Part shown: piece by piece, positions 8,730-16,903 of the stretch
Position numbering within the stretch: position 1 is the first letter of the stretch
Layout: every line of letters starts with the position of its first letter
DNA from: Brenneria roseae subsp. roseae
GTDB lineage: Bacteria; Pseudomonadota; Gammaproteobacteria; Enterobacterales; Enterobacteriaceae
Assembly: GCF_003115845.1 (NCBI RefSeq)
Contig: NZ_KZ819031.1
Coordinates: 115,359-179,358, forward strand
Direction of reading: 5' to 3'
Length of the DNA stretch: 64,000 bases
Position numbers and translations under genes: made by a program
Notes under the pieces: model-generated
The model's input: only the letters and a program-made list of their open reading frames with translations
Database searches by the model: none
What the model was told of the DNA's origin: nothing

Positions 8730-10034
8730 ATGCAAAGGCAGAAGTTAGTTATACAGATAGCTGTCGCTATCATATTAGGTATATTCATTGGATGGGCATG
8801 CCACCAATATCTGGACGCTGGACGCGCAAAAGAAATCGCGTCTTACTTCAATATGGTCACGGACATATTCCTTCGTCTTATCAAGATGATCATTGCGCCG
8901 CTGGTGTTTGCAACGCTGGTTTCCGGCCTGGCAAGCATGGGGAAATCCTCCGCGGTTGGCCGTATCGGTATGAAAGCGATGATCTGGTTCGTTACCGCGT
9001 CTTTCCTCTCGCTGCTCATCGGGATGGTACTGGCGAATTTCTTCCAGCCGGGCGCAGGCATGAATCTGGAAGTTCCTGCCGCCGCGGCGCATGTTACCAC
9101 CGGCCTGAACACCGATGGTTTCACGCTTAAGAATTTCATCAGCCACATTTTCCCGAGAAGTATCGTGGAAGCGATGGCCAACAACGAAATTCTGCAAATT
9201 CTGGTCTTCTCACTGTTCTTCGGCTCTGCCCTTGCCTACGTTAAACACCAAAACAAGCACGCGACCACCATCATTACGATGATTGAAGAGCTGGCCAAAG
9301 TGATGTTCCGCGTGACCGACTACGTTATGGCTCTGGCCCCTATCGCCGTGTTCGCTGCCATCGCGTCCGCCATCACCACTCAGGGCCTGGGTTTGATCTA
9401 CGACTTCGGCAAACTGATCGGCGAGTTCTACCTCGGTCTGGCGCTGCTGTGGACGGCTCTGTTCGCAGTCGGCTATGCGTTTCTGGGCAAGGCAATCGTT
9501 AAACTGGCAAAACTGATCCGCGAACCTACCATGCTGGCATTCGCAACCGCGAGCAGTGAATCCGCCTACCCGAAAACCATGGAGGCACTGACCAAATTCG
9601 GCGTACCGAAGAAAATCACCAGTTTCGTGCTGCCGCTGGGCTACTCTTTCAACCTTGACGGTTCAATGATGTATCAGTCCTTTGCGATTCTGTTTATCGC
9701 CCAGGCTTACAACATCGACCTGAGCCTGACCCAGCAGATTCTGATTCTGTTGACCCTGATGATCACCAGTAAAGGTATGGCCGGCGTGGCGCGTGCTTCG
9801 GTGGTGGTGGTTGCGGCCACATTACCGATGTTCAGCCTGCCGGAAGCCGGTATTCTGCTGATTATCGGTATCGACCAGTTCCTCGATATGGGCCGTACTG
9901 CCACCAACGTGATTGGTAACAGTATCTCTACCGCCGTTGTGGCAAGTCTGGAAAAAGACGTTCACGACGATGAAGAGGAAAGCGAAGAACCCGACATCGC
10001 CTACGAACACGTTCAGGCCACTCAAAATACCTGA
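8730..10034 (+). CDS. Dicarboxylate/amino acid:cation symporter (GltP/DctA family)
   Basis: Inner-membrane secondary transporter of the DAACS family, 434 residues, for glutamate, aspartate or C4-dicarboxylates. Family motifs are in order: an N-terminal helix pair with LIKMIIAPLVFATLVSG, a serine-rich hairpin variant (ATASSESAYPK), the NLDG motif (GYSFNLDGSMMYQ), GMAGVARASVVV in the second hairpin, and the substrate-binding helix DQFLDMGRTATNVIGNS. The C-terminus is acidic (DDEEESEEPD). ATGAGG sits 8-13 nt before the ATG. A HypT-like regulator and an Asp/Glu racemase follow, suggesting acidic amino acids as substrate; this is inference. Confidence 0.9.
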   Translation: MQRQKLVIQIAVAIILGIFIGWACHQYLDAGRAKEIASYFNMVTDIFLRLIKMIIAPLVFATLVSGLASMGKSSAVGRIGMKAMIWFVTASFLSLLIGMVLANFFQPGAGMNLEVPAAAAHVTTGLNTDGFTLKNFISHIFPRSIVEAMANNEILQILVFSLFFGSALAYVKHQNKHATTIITMIEELAKVMFRVTDYVMALAPIAVFAAIASAITTQGLGLIYDFGKLIGEFYLGLALLWTALFAVGYAFLGKAIVKLAKLIREPTMLAFATASSESAYPKTMEALTKFGVPKKITSFVLPLGYSFNLDGSMMYQSFAILFIAQAYNIDLSLTQQILILLTLMITSKGMAGVARASVVVVAATLPMFSLPEAGILLIIGIDQFLDMGRTATNVIGNSISTAVVASLEKDVHDDEEESEEPDIAYEHVQATQNT

Positions 10035-10050
10035 TGCGTCGAACGGCTAT

Positions 10051-10072
10051 CTGGCGGCCATATGGCCGCCAG
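10051..10072. terminator. Perfect palindrome after the symporter gene
   Basis: A 22-bp perfect inverted repeat (arms CTGGCGGCCAT and ATGGCCGCCAG) lies between converging genes, 17 bp after the symporter stop. It is GC-rich and suited to a bidirectional terminator, though without a strong T tract. Confidence 0.6.
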
Positions 10073-10130
10073 TGCTGTCAGCACCACGACGTTCCTGCAA
10101 TACTGTTCCAGCACGGTCGTCACTCCATGG

Positions 10131-11018
10131 TTAACGCGGCAACGCTTTTATATATCGCCAGAACTTTTCCGACGCCATATTCAGCCTGGCATCAAGACGG
10201 TAAAGGTATACGCCCATGTTCATCACGGCATCTCCCTTATCAAGAATCACCAGTTCCTGACTTTCCAGTTCTTCTTTGATGGAATAGTCCGGCAGCCATG
10301 CAATGCCATAACCGCTTTTGGTCATCCGCTTCAACAAGTCACTCATTGAAGAGACGAAATGCACCGTAAACCGGTCGCTGTCCACGGAGGATAAATACCG
10401 GCTGACCTGACGCCCCATATAGCTGGTATCGGTGTAATTCAGCAGGGGAACAGAGGGCGCATGCATATCAAATAACGGTTTACCGTTGCTGCCACGGGCG
10501 CAGACCGGATAAAGCCGGGATTCCAGTATTTTTTCATGCATAAACGGTTCAGACATCAGCTCTTCGTTATAGAACGAGAAAATGAAGTCGCTCCGCCCCT
10601 CTTTGAGGTTTAATACCGCTTCATCGACATCAATCGATTCAACATAAAATATCTTTTCCTGTTGCTCCGGTACGGTTTTCAATAACTCAGGCATAAGAAA
10701 GACGGATAGCGAATGCGCGGCGGCAATCATGATTTTATTTTTATAGTGGCTGCCACCATGTAGCTTGTTTAACTGATATTCCAGATCGTCCAGTGTATTG
10801 CGAATATGTGCGTGAAAAACACGCCCCTGTTCGGTTAATTGCAACGGGGAAGAACTGCGATCAAAAATATCGAACCCGATGGCGGTTTCCAACGCACGGA
10901 TACGCCGGCTGAATGAAGACTGTGAAATATTTCTTTTCTCGGCGGCGGTCGTAAAACTACGGAACTCCTCCAGCGCGATAAAATCATAAAGCCACTTTGT
11001 CTCAATATTATTAAGCAT
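10131..11018 (-). CDS. HypT/YjiE-like LysR-family regulator
   Basis: LysR-type DNA-binding regulator of 295 residues. The winged HTH is at about 8-66 (FTTAAEKRNISQSSFSRRIRALE) and the LysR substrate domain follows. The N-terminus NNIETKWLYDFIALEE and the segments AAAHSLSVFLMPELL, VDEAVLNLKEGRSDFIFSF and LLNYTDTSYMGRQVSRYL closely resemble E. coli HypT (YjiE), a hypochlorite-responsive regulator, as I recall that sequence. It is divergent from the racemase gene (about 160 bp apart), which it may regulate. Orthology to HypT is likely but its signal here is not shown. Confidence 0.8.
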   Translation of the reverse strand: MLNNIETKWLYDFIALEEFRSFTTAAEKRNISQSSFSRRIRALETAIGFDIFDRSSSPLQLTEQGRVFHAHIRNTLDDLEYQLNKLHGGSHYKNKIMIAAAHSLSVFLMPELLKTVPEQQEKIFYVESIDVDEAVLNLKEGRSDFIFSFYNEELMSEPFMHEKILESRLYPVCARGSNGKPLFDMHAPSVPLLNYTDTSYMGRQVSRYLSSVDSDRFTVHFVSSMSDLLKRMTKSGYGIAWLPDYSIKEELESQELVILDKGDAVMNMGVYLYRLDARLNMASEKFWRYIKALPR

Positions 11019-11181
11019 AATATCTCACCATTTTATTCTACCGATCGCTCCAACCCAAGAAAAGCATAAAGATACCACTCACTATGCAAAACATACATAG
11101 GGGATGGGAATTTAGCAATTCACAGATACCGGCAATATGCGACCATTCTTTCAGTTTCAAACCGTTATGGAGCAAAACAGC

Positions 11182-11898
11182 ATGAACAGTCTGGTAGGAA
11201 TTCTGGGTGGTATGGGACCGGGTGCAACCGTTGATGCGCTGCAAAAACTGATTAAAAACACCCCTGCCTACCGGGATCAGGATCATATTCCGACGATTGC
11301 CGTTTCCATTCCGGATATTCCTGACAGGACAAAATGCATTCTTGACCATAGCCCATCGCCGCTGGGAAAAATGATTCAATATATGAAAATATTGGAAAAC
11401 GCAGGCGCCGAATGCATTATTATTCCGTGTAATACCGCACATTATTGGTTCAATGAATTAAAGCAACACACGCAGGTGGAGATGATCAGTATTATTGATA
11501 CCGCCTGTCAGGTTATTCAGGATAGAAAAATATCTCAGGTCGGATTACTGGCAACAACCGCCACCATCACGGCGCGTATTTATCAAAACAATCTCGCAGA
11601 AAAAGGAATCGACTGCCATATCCCAACGGAAGAGGAACAAACCCGGGTGATGGAAAGCATTTATGCTTATAAAGCCGGCGATTTGGCCGCGGCACATGAC
11701 ATGCTTTCACCAATAAAAGATCGGCTGCTGCAAAGCGGGGTGGAAAAAATTATCCTCGGCTGTACTGAATTGCCGCTTATTCTGGAAAACGAGATCCAGA
11801 CAGCGCCAGAGAACTATATTGACGCCACGGAAGAACTGATCAAGAAAACCGTTGCATGGTATTTTTCTCATGCCCACAGAAGCGAGATTGCAGCCTGA
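11182..11898 (+). CDS. Aspartate/glutamate racemase family protein
   Basis: Cofactor-independent racemase of 238 residues interconverting L- and D-aspartate/glutamate or related amino acids. The two family cysteines are in place: Cys83 in IIPCNTAHYW and Cys194 in ILGCTELPL. The N-terminus has the usual GILGGMGPGAT. The ATG at 11182 is chosen because GGAG lies 9 nt upstream; in-frame ATGs at 11137 and 11167 would add a tail not found in the family. It is divergent from the HypT-like regulator and close to the acidic amino acid symporter gene. Similar to E. coli YgeA in length and motifs; substrate not determined. Confidence 0.87.
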   Translation: MNSLVGILGGMGPGATVDALQKLIKNTPAYRDQDHIPTIAVSIPDIPDRTKCILDHSPSPLGKMIQYMKILENAGAECIIIPCNTAHYWFNELKQHTQVEMISIIDTACQVIQDRKISQVGLLATTATITARIYQNNLAEKGIDCHIPTEEEQTRVMESIYAYKAGDLAAAHDMLSPIKDRLLQSGVEKIILGCTELPLILENEIQTAPENYIDATEELIKKTVAWYFSHAHRSEIAA

Positions 11899-11939
11899 AC
11901 GCAGCCAACGCACATGCAACTTGAAGTATGACGAGTATA
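11898..11939. repeat. Interspersed intergenic repeat (second copy type)
   Basis: Read on the minus strand the element starts ATACTCGTCATACTTCAAG and runs to TTGGCTGCGTTC. Its first 25 bases match the element at 2542-2596 at about 20 positions. It touches the end of the racemase gene. Such short repeats are common between genes in soft-rot enterobacteria. Confidence 0.6.
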
Positions 11940-12039
11940 TATTTGTTAACCCGGTTCCACTTTTATGTTCTGCAATTGCGAGTATCTCTGTTACTGAGCA
12001 TTATTATTCTCAGTAATCTTGATCTTACATGGCGAAACC

Positions 12040-12669
12040 ATGATTAATGTGGCTCTGGTAGACGATCACATCGTTGTTCGGTCTGGCTTTGCACAGCTTT
12101 TGACATTAGAAAATGACATTCAGATCATCGGGCAATACTCATCCGCGGCACAGGCATGGCCGCATCTGCTCAAACAGCCTGTCGATGTGGCGGTGATTGA
12201 TATTGCGATGCCGGATGAAAGCGGTTTGAGTTTATTGAGCCGTCTGCGTCAGCAGCGCCCCGGCTTCCGCGCCATTATTCTGAGCATTTATGATACCAGT
12301 GCGTTTGTGCAGAGCGCGCTGGATGCCGGCGCAGGCGGCTACCTCACTAAACGCTGCGGTCCGGAAGAGCTGGTTCAGGCGGTACGCGTAGTCAGTCGTG
12401 GCGGCTTATATCTTTGTGCGGACGCCCTGCATGCTATTCGCCACCAGCAACAGCCCCCCAAAGAATTACTCTCGTTAACGCCGCGCGAACGAGAGATTTT
12501 CACGATGTTAATCAACGGCCTCAGCGTAAAAAGTATTGCCGAGCAGCTTACCCTGAGTCACAAAACCGTGCACGTGCACCGCGCGAATATTCTCAGCAAA
12601 TTACAATGTGATACGACGGTGGAACTGGTGCATTTCGCTTTGCAGCATCAGCTATTGGCAGGAAACTGA
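12040..12669 (+). CDS. uhpA: Response regulator UhpA
   Basis: NarL/LuxR-type response regulator of 209 residues. The receiver domain begins INVALVDDH and has the phospho-acceptor Asp54 in VIDIAMPD and the conserved Lys in YLTKRC. A GerE-type HTH follows (SLTPREREIF ... SHKTVHVHRANILSKL). Local wording (DDHIVVRSGFAQLL, KTVHVHRAN) matches E. coli UhpA. It should activate sugar-phosphate uptake genes when UhpC/UhpB sense an external hexose phosphate. The ATG at 12040 gives the standard N-terminus; an ATG 21 nt upstream would add seven residues. uhpB starts 3 nt after its stop. Confidence 0.93.
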   Translation: MINVALVDDHIVVRSGFAQLLTLENDIQIIGQYSSAAQAWPHLLKQPVDVAVIDIAMPDESGLSLLSRLRQQRPGFRAIILSIYDTSAFVQSALDAGAGGYLTKRCGPEELVQAVRVVSRGGLYLCADALHAIRHQQQPPKELLSLTPREREIFTMLINGLSVKSIAEQLTLSHKTVHVHRANILSKLQCDTTVELVHFALQHQLLAGN

Positions 12670-12672
12670 TCC

Positions 12673-14229
12673 ATGCGCCGGCTGCGTACCACAGGCATGA
12701 TGCTGTTTCTGCTTTTTTTCTATGGCCTAAGCTGGCTGGCGCTGTGGACAATCAGCTTCTATCTGAGCAATAACGGCCAGCAGGCAACGCTGCTATTACC
12801 GCAAGGATTACGGCTGGCGCTGATGATCCTGCTACCGCGAAAATACTGGCCGGTGCTGCTACTGTCGGAAATCGCGATACAAAGCTGGTTAATGAACGAG
12901 CAGCTTCAAACGCGTGCATTATTGTTGCTATCGCCGTGGCTGAGTTTACTTCCCGCCGCTATGACGCAGAAAATCTGGCACCGTTATACGCTTTACTGGC
13001 AGCGATTGCTGTTGTTATTGAGCGCCCTGACGCTAAATACCCTGCTGCACGGCCTCTTTATCGGCCCCTGGCTGCAATCGCAATTAACCCAAACGTTACT
13101 GGCAACCTTTACCGGCGGCGTGTTGTTAATTCCGTTTATCTATTTGATCCATGAATATATCAAGCAACAGCATCTGCAAACGCTACTGGCCCAGGAGATC
13201 CCCGATCCGCCGCTGCGCACCTCATTGCTGATTTGGTGCTCACTGTTCTTCTCGATCGGCGTCTGTCTGCAAATGACGTTTACGCCTGACATGGAGCGTC
13301 TGCTGCTTATTTTCGTGTTCCTGCCTAATGTGGTCATGGCCTACAAGTTTGGCTGGCAAGGCGGGGTATTATCCGCCGTGCTGGGTAGCCTGATGATTAC
13401 CGTCACGCGTCAGGTTAGCGGCGCCTTTAACGACCTGCGGGAGCTGGAGCTATTTTTGTCCACGCAGGCGCTGCTTGGCATCGGGTTGGGGATTGCCATC
13501 AGCCGTCAGCAACAGCTGGCGCAACGATTGCAACGCTACCGTCAGCAACTGGAGCAGGAATTGAAGACCCGCCGCCGACTGATGGAACGCATCATTCATA
13601 CCGAAGAAGAAGTCAGAAAAGACATTGCCCGCGAGCTGCATGATGATATCGGACAGAATATTACGGCAATTCAGATTCAGGCCATGCTGGTTAAACACAG
13701 CGCCCCTGAAGGGGCCGCCCGGAATGCGGCCGGACAGATCAGCGATCTCTCGCAGCGTATTCATCACACCACCCGCCAGCTTTTACGCCAGCTGCGCCCT
13801 CCCGTTCTGAATGAAATGGTACTGGATAAGGCGCTGCACCATCTGGCAGACGATTTCGCCTTCAGTGCCCGCGGCATCAATTTTCATCTCGACTATCGAT
13901 TGCCTCAACAGCCGGATGACGATGTGGTTATCTACACGCTTTACCGGATGGTGCAGGAGTTGCTTAACAACATTAACAAGCATGCCTGCGCCAATAACAT
14001 CGAGGTACTGCTGTATCAGCAAGGCGATTTGCTCACGCTGGAAGTCATTGACGATGGTATCGGTCTTCGCCCCGGTAATAATAGCGGAGGCTTTGGTCTG
14101 CGTGGGATTGAAGAGCGCGTATGTGCTTTAGGCGGAAACTGGCTGGCAAAATCAAAGGCCAGTTCCCCGCAGCAAAAAGGCACGCACATAATTGTTAACT
14201 TACCCACAAAATTTAAACAAAAGGACTGA
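12673..14229 (+). CDS. uhpB: Sensor histidine kinase UhpB
   Basis: Membrane histidine kinase of 518 residues (E. coli UhpB about 500). The first 270 residues hold about eight membrane helices of MASE1 type, which contact UhpC. A short coiled coil leads into the HisKA_3 dimerisation domain with His323 in ARELHDDIGQN. The ATPase domain carries the N box (ELLNNINKHA) and G boxes (DDGIGL, GGFGLRGI). It phosphorylates UhpA. The gene is 3 nt behind uhpA and 93 nt before uhpC, in one operon. Confidence 0.93.
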   Translation: MRRLRTTGMMLFLLFFYGLSWLALWTISFYLSNNGQQATLLLPQGLRLALMILLPRKYWPVLLLSEIAIQSWLMNEQLQTRALLLLSPWLSLLPAAMTQKIWHRYTLYWQRLLLLLSALTLNTLLHGLFIGPWLQSQLTQTLLATFTGGVLLIPFIYLIHEYIKQQHLQTLLAQEIPDPPLRTSLLIWCSLFFSIGVCLQMTFTPDMERLLLIFVFLPNVVMAYKFGWQGGVLSAVLGSLMITVTRQVSGAFNDLRELELFLSTQALLGIGLGIAISRQQQLAQRLQRYRQQLEQELKTRRRLMERIIHTEEEVRKDIARELHDDIGQNITAIQIQAMLVKHSAPEGAARNAAGQISDLSQRIHHTTRQLLRQLRPPVLNEMVLDKALHHLADDFAFSARGINFHLDYRLPQQPDDDVVIYTLYRMVQELLNNINKHACANNIEVLLYQQGDLLTLEVIDDGIGLRPGNNSGGFGLRGIEERVCALGGNWLAKSKASSPQQKGTHIIVNLPTKFKQKD

Positions 14230-14231
14230 TT

Positions 14232-14250
14232 ACTAGGAATTATTCCTAGT
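14232..14250. promoter_or_regulatory. 19-bp perfect palindrome between uhpB and uhpC
   Basis: ACTAGGAAT-T-ATTCCTAGT lies 2 bp after the uhpB stop. It is AT-rich, has no T tract, and sits in the uhpC leader, so it may be a response-regulator site or an RNA hairpin. Assignment to UhpA is conjecture. Confidence 0.4.
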
Positions 14251-14322
14251 GTCCTAAAACCTTATCTCATCCTTTTTCAGATACATCTCCCTACTCTTGC
14301 GTCATCGCTGATTGAGGTATCC

Positions 14323-15639
14323 ATGCACACGACCGAGCTTACACCGACACAAATCAGCCAGCGTTATCGTTACTGGCGGCCGCGACTGCTGATTTCGATG
14401 GTTATCGGGTACGCCGCGTTTTATCTGACGCGTAAAAGCATCAACTTTGTTATGCCGGTGATGCAATTGGAACTGGGGCTGAGCAAAGGTGATATCGGCC
14501 TGTTAGGCACGCTGTTCTACCTGTGCTACGGCGCGTCCAAATTTATTTCGGGCATCGTGTGCGATCGCAGTCAGGTGCGCTGGTTTATGGGCGTCGGTCT
14601 GTTGATTACCGGCGTATTGAACATTTTGTTCATGTTCTGTCAGTCACTCACCGGACTGTTGATTGTGTGGGCACTGAACGGTTTTTTTCAGGGATGGGGA
14701 TGGCCCCCTTGCGCCAGGCTTCTGACCAGTTGGTATTCGCGTAATGAACGCGGCTTCTGGTGGGGATGCTGGAATACCTCGATCAATATCGGCGGCGCCG
14801 CCGTCCCTTTGTTAGCGGGCTATCTGGCTTCCGAATGGGGCTGGCAGGCCGCGCTGCTGGTGCCCGGCATTATCGGCATTTTGATCGGGCTGTGGCTGTG
14901 CTGGCAGCTGTGCGACAAGCCGCAACAGCAAGGGCTACCCAGCGTCGGACAGTGGCGGCGTGACGCGCTGGAAATCCGTCAGGAGCAGCAGAGTCCCCCG
15001 ATGCCGATGCGGCGGATTTTGCGGGATGCCATCCTGCGCAATCGGACCATCTGGTTATTGGGCGTTTCCTACATTCTGGTGTACCTGATTCGTATCGCAC
15101 TGAATGACTGGGGAAACATCTGGCTGGCAGAAAGTCACGGTTTCAACCTGCTCAGCGCCAATGCCACGCTGTCGCTGTTTGAACTGGGTGGTTTGATCGG
15201 TGCGTTGTTCGCCGGTTGGGGGTCAGATTTGTTATTTCGGGGCCAGCGCGCGCCCATGATCCTGCTTTTCGCGCTGGGGTTGTTCGTGACGATGACGGCG
15301 CTGTGGCTGGCTCCGGTGCATCACTATTCGCTGTTGGCCGCGTGTTTCTTCAGCATCGGTTTTTTCGTTTTCGGACCGCAAATGCTGATTGGACTGGCGG
15401 CGACGGAATACAGCCACAAAGATGCGGCAGGCACCGTGACCGGTTTTCTGGCTCTGTTTGCCTATCTGGGCGCTGCGCTGGCGGGATGGCCTCTGGCGCA
15501 GATACTGCAACACTATGGATGGTCTGGATTTTTTACGCTGCTGGCTCTGGCGTCAGCCTGCATCGGACTGTTACTGATGCCGCTATTAATGGCGGGCGTC
15601 AGCCGACAGGAACGACTATCGACATTGAAATCGCTGTAA
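14323..15639 (+). CDS. uhpC: Sugar-phosphate sensor/transporter-like protein UhpC
   Basis: MFS protein of the organophosphate:phosphate antiporter family, 438 residues (E. coli UhpC 439), with twelve predicted helices. The family segments YAAFYLTRKSINFVMP and GFFQGWGWPPCARLLTSWYSRNERG are conserved. In E. coli, UhpC binds external glucose-6-phosphate and signals to UhpB rather than carrying bulk transport. Its place directly after uhpAB supports UhpC over UhpT or GlpT; no separate uhpT is seen. An ABC importer gene set follows 39 bp downstream in the same direction. Confidence 0.9.
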   Translation: MHTTELTPTQISQRYRYWRPRLLISMVIGYAAFYLTRKSINFVMPVMQLELGLSKGDIGLLGTLFYLCYGASKFISGIVCDRSQVRWFMGVGLLITGVLNILFMFCQSLTGLLIVWALNGFFQGWGWPPCARLLTSWYSRNERGFWWGCWNTSINIGGAAVPLLAGYLASEWGWQAALLVPGIIGILIGLWLCWQLCDKPQQQGLPSVGQWRRDALEIRQEQQSPPMPMRRILRDAILRNRTIWLLGVSYILVYLIRIALNDWGNIWLAESHGFNLLSANATLSLFELGGLIGALFAGWGSDLLFRGQRAPMILLFALGLFVTMTALWLAPVHHYSLLAACFFSIGFFVFGPQMLIGLAATEYSHKDAAGTVTGFLALFAYLGAALAGWPLAQILQHYGWSGFFTLLALASACIGLLLMPLLMAGVSRQERLSTLKSL

Positions 15640-15678
15640 CGCATGCAGTAGTTCTCTATACCAACAGGAAAACGTAAA

Positions 15679-16710
15679 ATGAAACTGACTACATTAACCA
15701 CACTGATTGCCGCCGGGCTGACCCTGGCTGCCGTTTCCACCACCACCCAGGCCGCCGGACGTCTCGTCATTTACTGTAGCGCCACCAACGCCTTCTGTGA
15801 GGAAGAAGCCAAAGCCTTCGGTGAAAAATACAATGTAAGAACCTCCTTCATTCGTAATGGTTCCGGCAGTACGCTGGCAAAAGTCGAAGCCGAGAAGAAA
15901 AACCCACAGGCTGATGTCTGGTACGGCGGCACGTTGGATCCACAGTCTCAGGCAGGCGAAATGGACCTGCTGGAACCATACCAGTCGGCCAACCTTGAGC
16001 AGATCATGCCGCAGTTTCGCGATCCGGCAAAACGCAAAGGCAACTATTCCTCCGCCGTGTACGTCGGCATCCTCGGTTTTGGCGTTAACACCAACCGTCT
16101 GAAAGAGAAAAACCTGCCGGTTCCACAGTGCTGGAAAGATCTGACCGATCCCATCTATAAAGGTGAAATCCAGATTGCCGATCCCCAGAGCTCCGGTACG
16201 GCCTACACCGCGCTGGCCACCTTCTCTCAGCTCTGGGGACAGGACCAGGCCTTTGATTACCTGAAAAAGCTGAACACCAACGTTTCCCAGTACACTAAAT
16301 CCGGTATTGCGCCGGCGCGTAACGCGGCCCGTGGCGAAACCGCCATCGGCGTCGGTTTCCTGCACGACTATTCCCTGGAAAAAGAGAAAGGCGCGCCGCT
16401 GGAGCTGGTCTCCCCCTGTGAAGGCACCGGTTATGAAATCGGTGGCATCAGCATACTGAAAGGGGCGCGTAACATGGATAACGCCAAGCTGTTCGTTGAC
16501 TGGGCATTGTCAAAAGAGGCGCAGGAACTCTCCTGGAAGAAAGGCCAGTCTTACCAGATTCTGACCAATATCACTGCCGAAGCCTCCCCGCTTTCACTGA
16601 AACTGCAAGATCTGAAACTGATCAACTACGACATGGACAAGTACGGTGCGGCCGACGTGCGTAAGGAGTTGATATCTAAATGGGTTAACGAAGTAAAAAT
16701 GGGTCAATAA
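15679..16710 (+). CDS. afuA: AfuA-like periplasmic sugar-phosphate binding protein
   Basis: Extracellular solute-binding protein of 343 residues. A signal peptide of about 26 residues ends near TTTQA-AG. The mature start GRLVIYCSATNAFCEEEAKAFGEKY resembles Fe3+-binding proteins, but the family member AfuA was shown to bind hexose phosphates, which fits the uhpABC neighbours. AGGAAAA lies about 8-12 nt before the ATG. A gap of about 190 bp with an RNA hairpin separates it from the permease gene. Iron binding is the alternative reading. Confidence 0.83.
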   Translation: MKLTTLTTLIAAGLTLAAVSTTTQAAGRLVIYCSATNAFCEEEAKAFGEKYNVRTSFIRNGSGSTLAKVEAEKKNPQADVWYGGTLDPQSQAGEMDLLEPYQSANLEQIMPQFRDPAKRKGNYSSAVYVGILGFGVNTNRLKEKNLPVPQCWKDLTDPIYKGEIQIADPQSSGTAYTALATFSQLWGQDQAFDYLKKLNTNVSQYTKSGIAPARNAARGETAIGVGFLHDYSLEKEKGAPLELVSPCEGTGYEIGGISILKGARNMDNAKLFVDWALSKEAQELSWKKGQSYQILTNITAEASPLSLKLQDLKLINYDMDKYGAADVRKELISKWVNEVKMGQ

Positions 16711-16772
16711 CGCGGAGCCGATCGTTTAAGACGCCGGCTATCAGTCAACCAGGAACCGAAACAAATGGAAGC

Positions 16773-16798
16773 GCGACAGGTCAGCAACGGACTGTCGC
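16773..16798 (+). promoter_or_regulatory. RNA hairpin between afuA and afuB
   Basis: GCGACAG (16773-16779) and CTGTCGC (16792-16798) form a 7-bp stem about 60 nt after the afuA stop. Hairpins after a binding-protein gene commonly stabilise the 5' message and lower expression of the permease genes. No T tract follows. Confidence 0.45.
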
Positions 16799-16903
16799 CT
16801 GTCCATGGGGATCATTATCGCTGACCCCTTACTCATCCATGATTTTTAACTGCAACCTGTGATGCCCCATACCAATGATAATACACATACCAGGGAATCC
16901 ATC

